Below, piece by piece: positions 25,477-37,300 of a stretch of 64,000 nt of DNA (position 1 is its first letter; every line of letters starts with the position of its first letter). Both the position numbers and the translations under genes were made by a program. The notes below the pieces were generated by a model. The model did not search any database and was not told the origin of the DNA. It saw only the letters and a list, made by a program, of their open reading frames with translations. This stretch comes from Synechococcus sp. WH 5701 (lineage in GTDB: Bacteria > Cyanobacteriota > Cyanobacteriia > PCC-6307 > Cyanobiaceae): assembly GCF_000153045.1 (NCBI RefSeq), contig NZ_CH724159.1:1723513-1787512 (forward strand), in the 5' to 3' direction.

Positions 25477-26690
25477 CCCAAGCCCCATCCCCCCAGGCCG
25501 TCGTGATCGTGGGGGCAGGCCCGGCAGGCGCGTCCCTGGCGATGCTTCTGGCCGAGCGGGGGGTGCCGGTGACCCTTGTGGAAGCGGCGCGGGATTTTCA
25601 GCGCCAGTTCCGCGGCGAGGGGCTGATGCCCTCGGGCCTGGCAGCCCTTGAGGCCATGGGCTGCGGCCCCTTGCTGGCCCGCCTGCCCCAGCGGACCCTC
25701 AGCGCTTGGTCGTTCCAGCTGCATGGCCGGGAGTTGTTCCGGGTCGAGGAACCCCTGGAGGGCGATCGCCCCTGCACGCTGATCTCCCAGCCGGCACTGC
25801 TCGACGCCCTGCTGGAGCGGGCCAGCCGGGCCAGCGGCTTCCAGTGGAGGCCCGGACTGGCGGTGGTGGATCTGATCGAAGCCGGGGGCCGCATCACCGG
25901 GGTGGTGCTCAGCGATGGAAGCCGGCTTGCAGCCTCCCTGGTGGTGGCCACCGACGGCCGTTCCTCGCTGGTGCGGCAGCGTTCGGGCCTGGAGCTGGAG
26001 CGCCAGAGCAGCCCCATCGATCTGCTCTGGTTCCGCCTTCCCAGCCACCCCCGCTTCGAGCGCGACAACGTCTTCACGATGCTGCTGGGGGAGGACGGCA
26101 GCGCCTGCAGCCTCTTCCATGGCGCCCTTCCGGGGGAACTGCAGCTGGGCTGGGTGCTGAGCCCCGGCGAGCGGATTGAGCGCAGCCCCCAGGCCTGGGG
26201 CGAAGCCTTTGCGGCGATGGCCCCCGGCTGGCTGGCTGATCACCTGCTCGAGGTGGCCCCAGCGATCAGCTCACCTCTGAAGCTCTCAGTGCAGGTGGGC
26301 TGCTGCCGCCGCTGGCACCGCCCCGGCCTGTTGCTGCTGGGCGATGCCTCCCACCCGATGAGCCCGATCCGGGCGCAGGGCATCAACATGGCCCTGCGCG
26401 ACGCGATCGTGGCCACCAACCACCTGCTGGCACCCCTGTTGGCGGGCGATGCCGCCGCCATCGACAGCAGCCTGGATCAGATCCAGGCCCAGCGCTGGCC
26501 GGAGATCCGGCGAGCCCAGGCCCTGCAACAGCAGGAGGCTCGCCAGGCCCAGCTGCTGCGTCGAACGCCCCTGCTGCGCCGCGGCCTGGTGCAGCTGGCT
26601 CCATGGCTGGGAGAGCGGATCGGACACTCCTGGCGGCAGCGCCAGATTCCCCTGCGGCAGGGTCTGGCTCCGGTTCAGCTCACGGTCTGA
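25473..26690 (+). CDS. FAD-dependent monooxygenase (PHBH-like)
   Basis: A 405-residue flavoprotein. FAD-binding GXGXXG motif VVIVGAGPAGASLAMLLAERG lies at about residues 9-28, the conserved VVATDGRSSLVRQ (DG motif) near 152-164, and the second FAD motif LLLGDASHPMSPIRAQGINM near 287-307. The substrate is unknown; relatives hydroxylate aromatic or polyprenyl compounds. The ATG overlaps the stop of the severed phospholipase gene (ATGA), so before the IS arrived the two genes were translationally coupled. The insertion may now lower or redirect its expression. Confidence 0.88.
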   Translation: MTQAPSPQAVVIVGAGPAGASLAMLLAERGVPVTLVEAARDFQRQFRGEGLMPSGLAALEAMGCGPLLARLPQRTLSAWSFQLHGRELFRVEEPLEGDRPCTLISQPALLDALLERASRASGFQWRPGLAVVDLIEAGGRITGVVLSDGSRLAASLVVATDGRSSLVRQRSGLELERQSSPIDLLWFRLPSHPRFERDNVFTMLLGEDGSACSLFHGALPGELQLGWVLSPGERIERSPQAWGEAFAAMAPGWLADHLLEVAPAISSPLKLSVQVGCCRRWHRPGLLLLGDASHPMSPIRAQGINMALRDAIVATNHLLAPLLAGDAAAIDSSLDQIQAQRWPEIRRAQALQQQEARQAQLLRRTPLLRRGLVQLAPWLGERIGHSWRQRQIPLRQGLAPVQLTV

Positions 26691-26728
26691 GCCGCCGCCA
26701 TGATGGGGGCAGTTGCTGCCCTGCATCG

Positions 26729-27220
26729 ATGGCCCGATCAAGCCTTGCCGTCACGCTGCTGAGCGCCGCTCTGCTCGCGGCTCCCGGCCTGGCCCATGGC
26801 CCGGCCCGGGCCAATGACCTCTACGCCATCTACCCCAGCACGGAGACGCTGCGCCAGGTGCAACTGGCCGCCCTCGACTGCGGCAGGGAGAACAGCGCCG
26901 CCACCTGTGATCGGGCCCGCAAGCTGGCGGATCCCCTGATGGATCACCCGTTGCTCTCGGGCTTCTGCAAGGACGCCCTCTGGGGCGTGGTCCAGATTGC
27001 CGTGACCGAACAGAGCAACAGCCTGAGCCGGCGTGACGGCATCGATGCCGCCGCAGATCGGGTGGTCAGCAGCTGCCGTCCGGTGAGCAAGCCCGTGGCC
27101 AAAACGGACGGGGCAGGTGGTCCAGGTGGGCCTGATTCCACAGGCGGTGGGCCTCCAGGCGCCTCGGGCGGGAGTCGACCATCCGGTTCGGGCTTCGGTT
27201 TCGGATCAGGCGGCCGCTGA
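26729..27220 (+). CDS. Secreted protein of unknown function
   Basis: A 163-residue protein with a cleavable-looking signal peptide (SLAVTLLSAALLAAPGLAHG, then ARAND). The mature part has four cysteines (LDCGREN, ATCDRAR, GFCKDAL, SSCRPV) that could form two disulfides. The C terminus from about residue 125 is a low-complexity Gly/Pro/Ser tail. The frame is open further upstream, but the ATG at 26729 gives the signal peptide. It converges on another small exported cysteine protein with 32 bases between stops. Confidence 0.7.
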   Translation: MARSSLAVTLLSAALLAAPGLAHGPARANDLYAIYPSTETLRQVQLAALDCGRENSAATCDRARKLADPLMDHPLLSGFCKDALWGVVQIAVTEQSNSLSRRDGIDAAADRVVSSCRPVSKPVAKTDGAGGPGGPDSTGGGPPGASGGSRPSGSGFGFGSGGR

Positions 27221-27252
27221 GGGGTGGCCCAAGCCTGGTGGCCGCGCTCAGC

Positions 27253-27639
27253 TCAGGGGGTTGTGGCCACGGGCGTGTCCGAGAGCTTCAGCAACTCCTT
27301 GGAGGTGCGCTCCATGAACTCCATCGACCAGCCGGTGGTCACCGCCGCCTGATTGGCCAGCTCACAGAGGGGGGAGCGATCACCCTGGGCCTCACAGCTG
27401 GAGGACAGGCCGAGCAGGGCATTGGTGAGCTTGCCGGTGAGGCAGCTCGAGGTACCCGATTTCTCAAGAACGGCCGTGGCCGCCTTCCGGCTGACGCTGA
27501 TGGCCTCAGGCATGGGCTTGGCAGGTGCAGCCCCCATCACTCCGGCCTGGACTGGGGCAAGGCTCAGGGCCGCCAGCGACAACAACAGCCCCTGGATCCG
27601 GCTCGACTGGGCGGCGGGGAAGGCCATTGGCTCAGACAT
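27253..27639 (-). CDS. Small exported cysteine-containing protein, unknown function
   Basis: A 128-residue protein with a hydrophobic N-terminal signal (IQGLLLSLAALSLAPVQAG). The mature part has three cysteines (SSCLTG, SSCEAQ, PLCELA) and an alpha-helical C-terminal half (TGWSMEFMERTSKELLKL). The spacing of cysteines and the helix loosely recall the convergent neighbour, but similarity is weak. Starts at 27639 (MSEPMAF) or 27627 are both possible. It diverges from phosphoglucomutase. Confidence 0.65.
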   Translation of the reverse strand: MSEPMAFPAAQSSRIQGLLLSLAALSLAPVQAGVMGAAPAKPMPEAISVSRKAATAVLEKSGTSSCLTGKLTNALLGLSSSCEAQGDRSPLCELANQAAVTTGWSMEFMERTSKELLKLSDTPVATTP

Positions 27640-27671
27640 CCTGCAGTGAGCGCAGGCTAGCCAGTGGATAG

Positions 27672-29423
<1,752 letters not shown>

Positions 29424-29434
29424 ACCAGTGATCA

Positions 29435-29461
29435 CCCCAGCAACTGTTGCCCACGCTGGGG
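29435..29461. other. Hairpin between convergent pgm and RND genes
   Basis: Perfect 7-bp arms CCCCAGC / GCTGGGG with a 13-base loop lie between the two gene ends. No T run follows on either strand, so a terminator role is uncertain. Confidence 0.3.
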
Positions 29462-29516
29462 ACTGTGCTGTGTTCTCGTTGAGCAGATCCTGCAGCAGGG
29501 CGAGGACGGCTCCGTG

Positions 29517-32500
29517 TCATGAAACCGGATCGGAATGCGGCTGCGCCAGGCCAGGATCTGAGTGCCGGATCTGCTTGATGAACACATAGAACGGCGGCAC
29601 CACCCCAAGGGACAGCACCGTGGCCACCAGCAGCCCCCCGAAGATCACCGAACCGAGTGCCTGCTGGCTGTGGGCACCGGCACCACTGGCCACCACCAGT
29701 GGGAAGAAACCAGCAAGGGCCGCGATGGCCGTCATCAGGATCGGCCGCAGGCGGGATTCGGCCGCAGCGATGGCGGCATCGGTGGCACTGGATCCTGCTT
29801 TGAGTTTCTGCTCGGCAACCTCCACGATCAGGATGGCGTTCTTGGCCGCCAGGCCGATCAGGGTCACCAGACCTACCTGGGCGTAGATGTTGAGGTCGAT
29901 CGATCGGGCGGCCAGGAAAACAAGAGCACCGAGCATGGCCAGAGGAACGGTCATCAGGATGATCACCGGGGTGACATAGCTTTCGTACTGGGCCGAGAGC
30001 ACCAGGTACACCACCAGGATGCCGAAACCAAAGACGAGAATGCTTGACGCACCGGCCGAGAGTTGCAGGGCCGCCAGCCCAGTGAAGGCATAGGCGATGT
30101 TGTTGAAATTCTGGGCCTTGAACACCTCCTGGATCTTTTCGAGAGCCTGCCCCGAGCTCTTGCCGATCGCCTCGGCCCCCTGGATCACGATCGAGCGGTA
30201 AAGGTTGTAATGGTTGATCACCGGCGGGGCGCTGGTGAGCTCCACGCTGGTGAACTGAGAAACAGGCACAAGATCACCGCTGCGGTTGCGGACGTAGTAG
30301 CCCTCCACATCTTCCAGGGTGCTGCGGTGATCGGCATCCGCCTGCACGTAGATGTTGCGCACCTGGCCGGCCTGATAGGTCAGGTTGGCGAAGTTGCTGC
30401 CCGCCAGGATCCCGATCGTGGTCATCGCCTGCTTGAAGTCCACATCCAGGGTGCCGAGCGCGTCGCGGTCCACCTTGAGCTCGAAGGCGGGGGCGCTGGG
30501 AATGAACTGGGTGTAGAGCGATCCGAAGAAGCCGGTGGCGTTGCCCTTGGCCACCACCTGTTTGGCCAGATCATCGAGCTCGCTGAAACTGAAGCCCCCG
30601 TTGCTGAGGTCGTTGAACTGGAAGGCGAAGCCACCCTGGGAGGAGAAGCCAGGCACCGGTGGAGGCTGCGCGGCAATGGCCAGGCCGCTGCTGATTGTTT
30701 TGAGCTTGGTGTTGAGGCGCTCGATGATCGCCGGTGCCTTCTGATCCGCCGACTGGCGCTCGTCCAGAGGCTTGAAGCCGTAGAAGAAAGCTCCCTGGTC
30801 GGGGCTGCCGCCATTGAAGCCATAGCCACTGATCACCGTGGCGCCGACGATCTCCTCTTCCTCATCGAGCACCTTGGCGATCTGGCTGGCCATCTTCTGG
30901 CTCTGGCTCAGGGAGGCCCCGTTCTGCAGCTGGAAGATGCCGAGGCCATAGCCCTGATCCTCGTCGGGAATGAAGGCCTGGGGCAGGGCGGAGAAGGCGA
31001 AGCCGGTGACCACGATGCCGCCCACCAGGGTGAGCATCACGATCTTGCGGCTGTCCACCAGGAAGGCCACCAGCCGCGCGTATCCGTTCTGAAGCCGATC
31101 GAAGAAGGCGTTGAAGCGATCGAAGATCCAAGGCAGGTTGGCGCCGCCGATCACCCCAAGCACCACGCCGAGGACATAGGTCCAGCCGCCCACACCGTTG
31201 AAGCGGCCGAAGGCCAGACCCACCACGACCCCGGCCACGATCCAGGGCCAGCCGCGCGGCGGCGGCGGCTTGCTGCTGCGCAGGATCAGGCCGGAGAGCA
31301 TCGGCGAGAAGGTGAGGGCGTTGAAGGCCGAGATCCCCACCGCGAAGGCGATCGTGAGCGCGAACTGGCGGTAGATGATGCCAATGCTGCCCGGGTAGAA
31401 CGCCACCGGCACGAATACGGCCATCAGCACCAGTGCGGTGGAGATCAGGGCGCCGATGAGTTCCCCCATGCACTCCATGGCCGCCTGGCGCGGCTTCATG
31501 CCGGCCGCCAGGTTCACCGACACGGCCTCGATCACCACGATGGCGTCGTCCACCACCAGTCCGGTGGCCAGCACCAGACCCAGCAAAGTGAGCTGATTGA
31601 TCGAGAATCCGAACACGTTCACGAAGGCCATGGTGCCCACCAGCGAGATCGGAATGGCCAGGCTGGGCACGATCGTGGCTCGCCAGTCCTGCAGGAACAG
31701 GAACAGAATCAGCAGCACCAGCACGATCGCCAGTCCAAGGGCATCAATCACCCCTTCGACAGCCGACTGGATGAACTGACCGATGTTGTAGATCAGTCCC
31801 ACGGTGACGCCCGGGGGAGCGCCGGCAGCGAACGCGTTCATCACCTTCACCACCCCCTCAGAGACATCGAGGGCGTTACTGCCGGGCGTCTGGAACACCG
31901 CCACCACAATCGCCGGGTGATTGTGCTTGTCAACGCCGGCGGTGCTGTACGAGTTGAACCCATAGGTGGCGCGGCCCACATCCTCGAGACGCAGCAGATT
32001 GCCGTTGGGTGATTTGCCCAGGATCAGCTTGTTGAGCTGGTCGATGGAGGTGAGGTTGCCGTTGTTCTGAACCTTCAGGGGATAGGTGAAAGCCTGATTG
32101 CCGCCGGCTGGAGGTCCACCGATGAGTCCGCCGACGGCCACGAAGTTCTGATTGCTCACGGCACTCAGCACCTGATCGGCGGTGATGTCGTTGGTGGTGA
32201 GCTTGTTGGGATCCAGGAACAGCCAGAAGGCGGGATTGCTCCCCCCCAGCAGGCTCACATTGGCCACACCGGGAACCCGGCTGAGCTGGTAGTAGAGGTT
32301 GGAGTAAATCAGACCGTTGAGATAGGGGGCATCGAACTGCCCGTCGCTGGAGCCCACCTGATAGGCCAGGAGGATCGAGGGGGTGGACTGCTTCACCGAT
32401 ACGCCGGTGGCCTGAACCTGCTGCGGCAACTGGGGCATCGCCAGAGTTACCCGGTTCTGGACGTTCACCTGATCGATGTCGATGTCAGTGCCCTGATCGA

Positions 32501-32786
32501 AATAGACGTTGATCGTGCTGTTGCCGGTGAGGGTCGTGTTCGAAGCGATGTACGAAACCCCTGGGGAACCATCGATCTGCTGCTCGATGGGGTTGGTCAC
32601 TGCAACTTCAGTGACCTCAGCGTTGGCGCCCCCATAGTTGGCCACCACCTGAATCAGGGGGGGAGCGATGTTGGGCAGGTTCTCGATGGCGAGCACCGGG
32701 ATGCTGATCATCCCCACCAACACGATCAGAATGCTGCAGACCGTGGTGAGGACGGGCCGCTTGATGAAATTGTCGGAGAAGGACAT
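29517..32786 (-). CDS. RND efflux permease (HAE1/AcrB family), module 1
   Basis: A 1089-residue proton-driven inner-membrane pump. The N terminus DNFIKRPVLTTVCSILIVLVG and the proton-relay motifs LATGLVVDDAIVVIEAV (TM4, Asp pair near residue 410) and IGLAAKNAILIVEVA (TM10, Lys near 985) are present. At residues 505-555, between TM6 and TM7, there is an insert with two extra hydrophobic segments (WPWIVAGVVVGLAFGRF, WTYVLGVVLGVIGGANL), so up to 14 helices are predicted, not the usual 12. It is the last gene of the block and starts 9 bases after its adaptor gene. The substrate cannot be deduced. Confidence 0.92.
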   Translation of the reverse strand: MSFSDNFIKRPVLTTVCSILIVLVGMISIPVLAIENLPNIAPPLIQVVANYGGANAEVTEVAVTNPIEQQIDGSPGVSYIASNTTLTGNSTINVYFDQGTDIDIDQVNVQNRVTLAMPQLPQQVQATGVSVKQSTPSILLAYQVGSSDGQFDAPYLNGLIYSNLYYQLSRVPGVANVSLLGGSNPAFWLFLDPNKLTTNDITADQVLSAVSNQNFVAVGGLIGGPPAGGNQAFTYPLKVQNNGNLTSIDQLNKLILGKSPNGNLLRLEDVGRATYGFNSYSTAGVDKHNHPAIVVAVFQTPGSNALDVSEGVVKVMNAFAAGAPPGVTVGLIYNIGQFIQSAVEGVIDALGLAIVLVLLILFLFLQDWRATIVPSLAIPISLVGTMAFVNVFGFSINQLTLLGLVLATGLVVDDAIVVIEAVSVNLAAGMKPRQAAMECMGELIGALISTALVLMAVFVPVAFYPGSIGIIYRQFALTIAFAVGISAFNALTFSPMLSGLILRSSKPPPPRGWPWIVAGVVVGLAFGRFNGVGGWTYVLGVVLGVIGGANLPWIFDRFNAFFDRLQNGYARLVAFLVDSRKIVMLTLVGGIVVTGFAFSALPQAFIPDEDQGYGLGIFQLQNGASLSQSQKMASQIAKVLDEEEEIVGATVISGYGFNGGSPDQGAFFYGFKPLDERQSADQKAPAIIERLNTKLKTISSGLAIAAQPPPVPGFSSQGGFAFQFNDLSNGGFSFSELDDLAKQVVAKGNATGFFGSLYTQFIPSAPAFELKVDRDALGTLDVDFKQAMTTIGILAGSNFANLTYQAGQVRNIYVQADADHRSTLEDVEGYYVRNRSGDLVPVSQFTSVELTSAPPVINHYNLYRSIVIQGAEAIGKSSGQALEKIQEVFKAQNFNNIAYAFTGLAALQLSAGASSILVFGFGILVVYLVLSAQYESYVTPVIILMTVPLAMLGALVFLAARSIDLNIYAQVGLVTLIGLAAKNAILIVEVAEQKLKAGSSATDAAIAAAESRLRPILMTAIAALAGFFPLVVASGAGAHSQQALGSVIFGGLLVATVLSLGVVPPFYVFIKQIRHSDPGLAQPHSDPVS

Positions 32787-32795
32787 CGGGGCGCC

Positions 32796-33944
32796 TCAGT
32801 TCCCCATCAGGTCGTTGGCGGGTTCATCCCGGACCGGCAGCCCCGAGCGCAGCAGGGCCGTGTTGCTCACCACTACCTTGTCGCCCTGCTTGAGGCCATC
32901 GAGCAGCGGATAGACATCGCCCTGAAGTTTGCCAACCTTCACGGCCGTCTGTACCACGATCGGTGTTCCACCGGGCAAGGAAAGGATCTTGCTCTTCATC
33001 TCCTCCGGTACCTGTGTCGACTCCCGGATCTTCGGAGCCACCTCCGAGAGCGGATAGATCTTGTACACAAACGGTTGGGACGCTTGCATCAGCACAGCCT
33101 GCACCGGCAGAGCCAGCTGACGCTTCTCCTCGGTGATGATGAGGTTGGTCACCTTCTGACCGGGCTTGAGCTTGCCGGTGAGGTTGGGGAATTCGGCCTT
33201 CACCAGCACAGTGTTCGGAGAGCTGCTGCTGGAGGCCGAGAGGGTTCGGTAGTAGGGGGAGATGAACACCACTTTGCCCTGACCCCGGAAGGGAGGAGTC
33301 TCCTGGGTGGTGAGCAGCACGGGCTGGCCCGTTTTCACCCTGTTGGCCACCGTGGCAGGCACATCCATGTTCGTCCACAGCAGGCTGTTGCTCACGATCC
33401 CGGTGATCGCCTGGCCAGTCTTGACGAAATCGCCCACCTTCACCGAGCTCAGATCGCCGATCTCCCCATCGAACGGTGCCCGGATGTAGCTGTACCCCAG
33501 GGTGGCCTTCGAGGCTCGGGCCTGATCGCGGCTCTGGATGGCCTGGGTGATGTAGAAATCGCGTTCCTTGGTGGACACGGCCCCCTGATCATTCAGGAAG
33601 ATGTAGCGCTCGGCGTTGAGCAGATCCTTGCGGGCCTCCGCCTTACTGGCGTCGTACGCCGCCGTGGGCTGAACGTTGTCGAGCACGAACAGCACCTGGC
33701 CCTTGCGCACAAGGTCACCCTGGTTCACCTCGATCTTCACGACCCTGCCATCGGTTTCCGGCTTGAGGGTGACGCTGGTGCGGGACTCCAGCTCACTCAC
33801 CACCTGAATGCCGGGGGTGAAGGTGGCCTCACCGAGCACCACAGTCTGTACCGCCGGTGGGGTGAAGGCCGCAGACTTCGGACGGGAGCATCCCACCATC
33901 GCCACCGCCAGCAGGAGGGAGAGGGGTGCCAGGCGTAACCGCAT
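32796..33944 (-). CDS. RND periplasmic adaptor (membrane fusion) lipoprotein, module 1
   Basis: A 382-residue adaptor that bridges an RND permease and an outer-membrane channel. The lipoprotein signal ends in AMVGCSRPK. The barrel-sandwich halves are DGRVVKIEVNQGDLVRKGQVL (about residues 64-85) and GYSYIRAPFDGEIGDLSSVKVG (about 150-170), followed by the beta-barrel and membrane-proximal domains. I chose the ATG at 33944 because it begins the signal peptide; the frame upstream is not protein-like. It lies 95 bases after the small membrane gene. Confidence 0.9.
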   Translation of the reverse strand: MRLRLAPLSLLLAVAMVGCSRPKSAAFTPPAVQTVVLGEATFTPGIQVVSELESRTSVTLKPETDGRVVKIEVNQGDLVRKGQVLFVLDNVQPTAAYDASKAEARKDLLNAERYIFLNDQGAVSTKERDFYITQAIQSRDQARASKATLGYSYIRAPFDGEIGDLSSVKVGDFVKTGQAITGIVSNSLLWTNMDVPATVANRVKTGQPVLLTTQETPPFRGQGKVVFISPYYRTLSASSSSSPNTVLVKAEFPNLTGKLKPGQKVTNLIITEEKRQLALPVQAVLMQASQPFVYKIYPLSEVAPKIRESTQVPEEMKSKILSLPGGTPIVVQTAVKVGKLQGDVYPLLDGLKQGDKVVVSNTALLRSGLPVRDEPANDLMGN

Positions 33945-34039
33945 CGGGACAGGCTTGGCAGGAAGTATTTGGCGCAAACCTAAGTGAAGACCCCGAGGGC
34001 GTCGAGCGCCACCTGCAGGCTCCACGCAGAAAGTCCCCT

Positions 34040-34324
34040 TCAGGAGCTATTCCTGCGTCCAGCGCTTTTGCCTCGTGGCTGGCGATACGCCGGATCCGGA
34101 TTAGTGACCTGCAGCTGACGCACGGTTTCGATCGCCATGCCCCCCAGTCCACCGAAGGAGGCCAGCAGGATCCGGAACCAGAAGACCGCGTAGGACGTCA
34201 CCGAGACCGGCGTGTTGCGCACCACGGTCTGCAGAAACACGCTCACGGCCAGGCCGAGGCCAGCACCCACCAGCCCAGTGAGCACGATGCGCCGTCCATT
34301 GAGGGGCTGGGGCTCAGCGGCCAT
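34040..34324 (-). CDS. Small two-span membrane protein between RND modules
   Basis: A 94-residue protein with two membrane helices (about residues 13-32 and 47-64; VLTGLVGAGLGLAVSVFL, FWFRILLASFGGLGGMAIE) and a basic C-terminal tail (YRQPRGKSAGRRNSS). Its ATG overlaps the stop of the upstream RND permease by one base (TGATG), so it is translated with it. The family is not recognised. It may be an accessory subunit of the pump, in the way of small AcrZ-like partners, but this is inference from position. Confidence 0.7.
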   Translation of the reverse strand: MAAEPQPLNGRRIVLTGLVGAGLGLAVSVFLQTVVRNTPVSVTSYAVFWFRILLASFGGLGGMAIETVRQLQVTNPDPAYRQPRGKSAGRRNSS

Positions 34325-37300
34325 CAGGGCGAGGAAGCGGGAAGTTCAGGAGGGGTCGCCGCCCCAGTACTGCCCAGCTGCTTGATGACGACGTAGAAGA
34401 CCGGCACCACGAACAGCGAAAGCACGGTGGCCACCATCAGGCCGCCGAACACCACGGTACCGAGGGAGGCCTGGCTGCGGGCACCGGCTCCATTGGCCAG
34501 CACCAGGGGCAGGAAGCCGAACAGGGAGGAGATGGCCGTCATCAGAATCGGCCGCAGGCGGGATTCGGCCGCCTCACGTGCGGCCTGGATGGCCGAGGCT
34601 CCTTCGGCCATGCGCTGATTGGCCAGATCCACGATCAGGATGCCGTTCTTGGCGGCCAGGCCGATCAGCATCACCAGACCGACCTGAGCGTAGATGTTGA
34701 GCACTTCGCCGCGTGCGGCCAGAAAGGCCAGAGCTCCCAGCATCGCGGTGGGAACCGTCATCAGGATGATCAGCGGGTCGACGTAGCTCTCGTACTGAGC
34801 GGCGAGAACCAGATACACCACAAGAATTCCGAAGGCGAAGATCACGACAGCCAGGGCCCCTGCCTTGACCTCCTCCCGGGAGAGGCCGGTCCAGTCGAAG
34901 TTGAGGCCATTGATCCCGAGCTGGGAGAAGGTGTCCTGCATGCCCTTGATCGCCTCTCCGGAGCTTCGACCCGGCGCCGGGGAGCCCTCAACCTTGATGG
35001 AGCGGAACAGATTGAAGTGAGGAATCACCGCTGGACCTGTGGCCGGCTCCACGGTGAACACCTCCGCCAGAGGCACCGGCTCACCAAGGCGATTGCTCAC
35101 AAACAGGGCCTTCAGTTGCTCTGGCGTGGCCCGGAACGGAGCATCGGCCTGCACATAGACCCGGCGGATCTTGCCCTCCTGGAAGGTGTCGTTGATGTAG
35201 GCGCCGCCGAAGTAGAAGCTGAAGGTCTGCATCGCCTGGCCATAGTCCACATCGAGAGCGGCCAGCTGGTCGCGGTTCACACTCACCTTGAGCTGGGGGG
35301 ATTCAGGCGTGAACTGGGTGAAGACCCGCTCGAAGATCCCCGTGGGCATGGCCTTGGCGATGAGCTGATTGGCACTGGTGAAGAAGTCGGGAAGGCTGAG
35401 GGCTCCACCGCTCTGATCCAGCAGCTGGAATTCGAACCCGCCGGAGGTGCCGTAGCCGGGAATGGCGGGCGGCTCGACCACGAAGATCCTGGCCCCGTCG
35501 ATCGCCGCCATCTTGCGGTTCAGCCGCTCGACGATGGCGGCCATGTACTGGTCGGCATCGGGGCGATCGGCCCAGTTCCGTGTGCCGAAGAAAAAGAGAC
35601 CCCTGTTGGGCGCATTTCCATCCAGGCTGAAACCACTGATCAGCAGGGCGTTGCTGATGTCCTTCTCGCTGCGCAGGATTTCGGCCACCTGTTTGTTGAT
35701 GGCCCGGGTGTTCTGCTCTGAGACCCCATCGGGGGCCTGAACGAAGCCGATGGCATAACCCTGATCCTCGATCGGCACGAAACCCGAGGGGATGGAGGTG
35801 AAGGCCACACCGGTGAGGGCGATACCTCCCACCAGCACCCCCATGATCAGAATCCGGTGGCTGAGCACCCAGCCGAGGCCCTTCCGGTAGCCCCGCTCTC
35901 CGGAGGCGTAGAACCTGTTGAAGCGCGTAAAGATCGGTTCAAGGAAGAAGCCCAGGGCCAGACCGATCAAGGCGAAGATCACCACCGCCAGTGGCCGGGC
36001 CACTCCACCCAGCACCAGGCCAAGCACCGCCGCCGCCGCCGTGACCGGCAACCGCAGGGGGAGGCGCGTGATCAGCCCCAGCAGGTAGCCCATCAAAAGC
36101 CCCGCCACCAGGAAGCCGAGCACCACAAGGATGCCGCCGCCGCTCACGAGCACCCCATAGATGAAACCGATGGATGTGCCGGCGATGGCGTAGGTGCGCC
36201 GTCCCGGGGGATCACCTTCTCGGGCCAGCAGAAGGGCCGAGAGCATCGGCGAGAAGGTGAGCGCATTGAAGGTGGAGATCGCCACCGAAAAGATGATCGT
36301 GGCGGCGAACTGCTTGTAGATCGTGCCCGTGGCTCCTGGAAAGAAGAGCACCGGCAGAAACACCGCAAACAGCACCAGCGAGGTGGCGATCACGGCACCG
36401 AACAGCTCGTTCATCGTGCTCTTGGCTGCCTGCAAGGCCGTCATCCCTTGGGCCTTCTTCGAGGAGGTGTCCTCGATCACGGTGATGGCGTCATCCACCA
36501 CCAGCCCCGTGGCCAGCACCAGGCCGAAGAGAGTGAGCTGGTTGAGCGAGAAACCGGCGACCTTCACGAACATGAATGTGCCCACCAGGGCCACCGGGAT
36601 GGCGATGCCGGGCACCAGGGTGGCCTTCCAGTTCTGAAGGAACAGGAACAGAATCAGCACCACAAGGACCACGGCATCGCGCAGGGAGTTGGTGACTCCC
36701 TTGATCGAGGCATTGATGAAGTCGGTGACGTCGTAGATCTTCTCAATCTTGATCCCTGGAGGAATCGTGCTGCTGAACTCCTCCAGCACCTCCTGCACAC
36801 CCCGGGACACTTCCAGAGCGTTGCTGCCGCTCAACTGATACACCAGCAGACCCACGGAGGGAACGGCCCGCAGATCAGTGGCATTGGAAACGTAGCTTTC
36901 AGCTCCCAGCTCCACACGACCCACATCCCGCAGCCGCACTAGACCGCCATCCCCGGTGCTGCGCAGGATCAGGTTGGAGAATTCCTCGGAGCTGCGCAAC
37001 CTTCCCTGCAACTGCACCGTGAAGGTGAACTTCTGCCCCTTGGGGGCCGGTTCGCCTCCCACCTGCCCAGCCGGAACAAGTCGGCTTTGGCTGCGCAGAG
37101 CATTCACCACATCGGCAGAGCTGAGCCGATTGGCAGCCAGACGATCAGGATCGAGCCAGAGGCGAAAGGCGAGCGTTTGGCCGGCTATGGTGACATTTCC
37201 GACCCCCTTGACGCGCTTGATCTTGTCAAGCAGGGTCTGATCTAGCAGACCACTGATGAACTCCGTACTGTACGGCTTATTAGCGTCCTCACTGCCGAAG

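Noticed and set aside
12379..25769. GCGATCGC octamers (for example 12379, 19396 and 25762) as HIP1 repeats
   Set aside because: A few scattered copies were seen, but with no clustering or conserved setting; not informative here.
30063..32012. 649-codon plus-strand frame opposite the module 1 RND permease
   Set aside because: Antisense of a certain gene, very His/Glu/Gln rich, no motif.
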